Part shown: positions 63,172-64,000 of the stretch, piece after piece
Position numbering within the stretch: position 1 is the first letter of the stretch
Layout of the letters: the number at the start of each line of letters is the position of its first letter
From: Ureibacillus sinduriensis BLB-1 = JCM 15800
Lineage (GTDB): Bacteria > Bacillota > Bacilli > Bacillales_A > Planococcaceae
Assembly: GCF_000772955.1 (NCBI RefSeq)
Contig: NZ_JPVO01000050.1
Coordinates: 1-64,000 of the forward strand
Direction: 5' to 3'
DNA length: 64,000 bases
Notes under the pieces: generated by a model
What the model was told of the DNA's origin: nothing
The model's input: only the letters and a program-made list of their open reading frames with translations
Databases searched by the model: none
Made by a program: the position numbers and the translations under genes

Positions 63172-64000
63172 ATGGATATTATCTTATTACTGACAATATT
63201 AGTCGTAATTTTTGCTTTAGCATTCGACTTTATTAACGGTTTCCATGATACGGCAAACGCAATTGCTACTTCTGTTTCTACCCGTGCATTGCCGCCGCGC
63301 GTTGCTGTATTGTTAGCAGCTGTAATGAACTTTATTGGAGCAATTACATTTGTTGGTGTTGCCAAGGCAATTGCCAAGGATATCGTTGACCCTTTTTCAC
63401 TAAATGCGACTGCAGATGATACAACTGGAACAATCGTTATTTTAGCAGCATTACTTTCCGCGATAACTTGGAACTTGCTTACATGGTACTTCGGTATTCC
63501 ATCGAGTTCTTCTCATACATTAATCGGCTCTATTGCCGGTGCTGCAATAGCTGCAGCCGGTTTTAACATTTTAAACTATAGTGGCTTCAGCAGTATCTTG
63601 ATTGGGTTAATCGCTTCACCATTCCTTGCACTGGCCATTGGTTTTATTTTCATGTCTTTATTTAAAGTACTATTTAAAAACTTGAACCTTTATCGAACGA
63701 ACAAAGGATTCCGGATTGTACAAATTATCACTGCAGCAATTCAATCCTTTACTCATGGTACAAATGATGCCCAAAAAGCAATGGGTATTATAACAATGGC
63801 ATTGATTGCTGCCGGTTTACAAACAGATGATGAGGTACAGGAATGGGTACGTATTGCCTGTGCGATTGCCATGGGGCTTGGAACGTCAATTGGTGGTTAT
63901 AAGATCATCAAAACTGTTGGCGGCAAAATTATGAAAATCCGTCCAGTTAACGGTGTTGCTGCCGATTTGGCATCGGCTTCGATCATTTTCGGGGCGACTG
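63172..64000 (+). CDS. pit: inorganic phosphate transporter PitA, partial (cut by window end)
   Basis: 276 codons are visible and the frame is still open at the window end. Family motifs: AFDFINGFHDTANAIATSVSTRAL near the start, ALLSAITWNLLTWYFGIPSSSSHTLIGSIAGA near 92 and QSFTHGTNDAQKAMGIITMAL near 188. Low-affinity phosphate (metal-phosphate) uptake. ATG follows AGGAG by 7 nt and the gene forms an operon with the DUF47 gene. Confidence 0.95.
   Translation, partial: MDIILLLTILVVIFALAFDFINGFHDTANAIATSVSTRALPPRVAVLLAAVMNFIGAITFVGVAKAIAKDIVDPFSLNATADDTTGTIVILAALLSAITWNLLTWYFGIPSSSSHTLIGSIAGAAIAAAGFNILNYSGFSSILIGLIASPFLALAIGFIFMSLFKVLFKNLNLYRTNKGFRIVQIITAAIQSFTHGTNDAQKAMGIITMALIAAGLQTDDEVQEWVRIACAIAMGLGTSIGGYKIIKTVGGKIMKIRPVNGVAADLASASIIFGAT

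Overview
The window is a typical low-GC Firmicutes chromosome segment. Gene content and order (tRNA cluster, sprT-like, tex, sigB/rsb, ndoA/ndoAI, alr, ydcC, acpS, rhomboid, ydbT/ydbS, cshA, murF, ddl) match the ydb/ydc region of Bacillus. Protein divergence, the missing rsbR/rsbS/rsbX and the partner genes suggest a Planococcaceae-type relative (Solibacillus/Lysinibacillus-like). That placement is an inference from memory, not a computed result. I see no prophage, insertion sequence, CRISPR array or secondary-metabolite cluster.

Layout. 1-870: eight tRNA genes read leftward from a sigma-A promoter at 841-869, with a second promoter inside the cluster. 1057-19742: an almost continuous leftward block holding RNA/stress functions (tex, sigB operon, EndoA toxin/antitoxin, cshA), cell-wall precursor genes (alr, murF, ddl), acpS and PH-domain membrane proteins, interrupted by one rightward rhomboid gene. 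20019-32700: rodA, cardiolipin synthase, a VanY-type carboxypeptidase, a YidC paralogue, an AraC regulator, a LytTR regulator beside a succinyl-CoA:acetate CoA-transferase, and a pair of small genes flanking back-to-back sigma-B-type promoters. 32799-44148: cvfB, mntR, a comFB-like gene, exoA, murB, an HxlR regulator, azoreductase, a DsbA-like protein, a FAD/Rieske fusion, ppaC, an RpiR regulator and niaP. 44347-47112: thrCB and an SDR-like protein. 47224-52949: a ZIP transporter and a Fur-controlled siderophore uptake system (yclNOPQ type) with a heme-degrading monooxygenase. 53446-64000: two lipoproteins, peptide transporter dtpT, hflX, putP, a methyltransferase, and the start of a phosphate transporter pair cut by the window end.

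How it works together. The clearest regulatory theme is general stress. An RsbT-RsbU-RsbV-RsbW-SigB partner-switching module has a sigma-B promoter in front of rsbV, and further sigma-B-type promoters occur at 31003-31066 and possibly at 15984-16007. Iron starvation is the second theme, with three Fur boxes around the ycl genes.

The least explained items are two small peptide genes (43 and 35 aa), a cluster of GC-rich hairpin repeats at 41405-41755, a structured element with 15-bp direct repeats at 48224-48402, paired palindromes between putP and the methyltransferase, and the reduced sigB module. I did not find a convincing wholly new multi-gene system.
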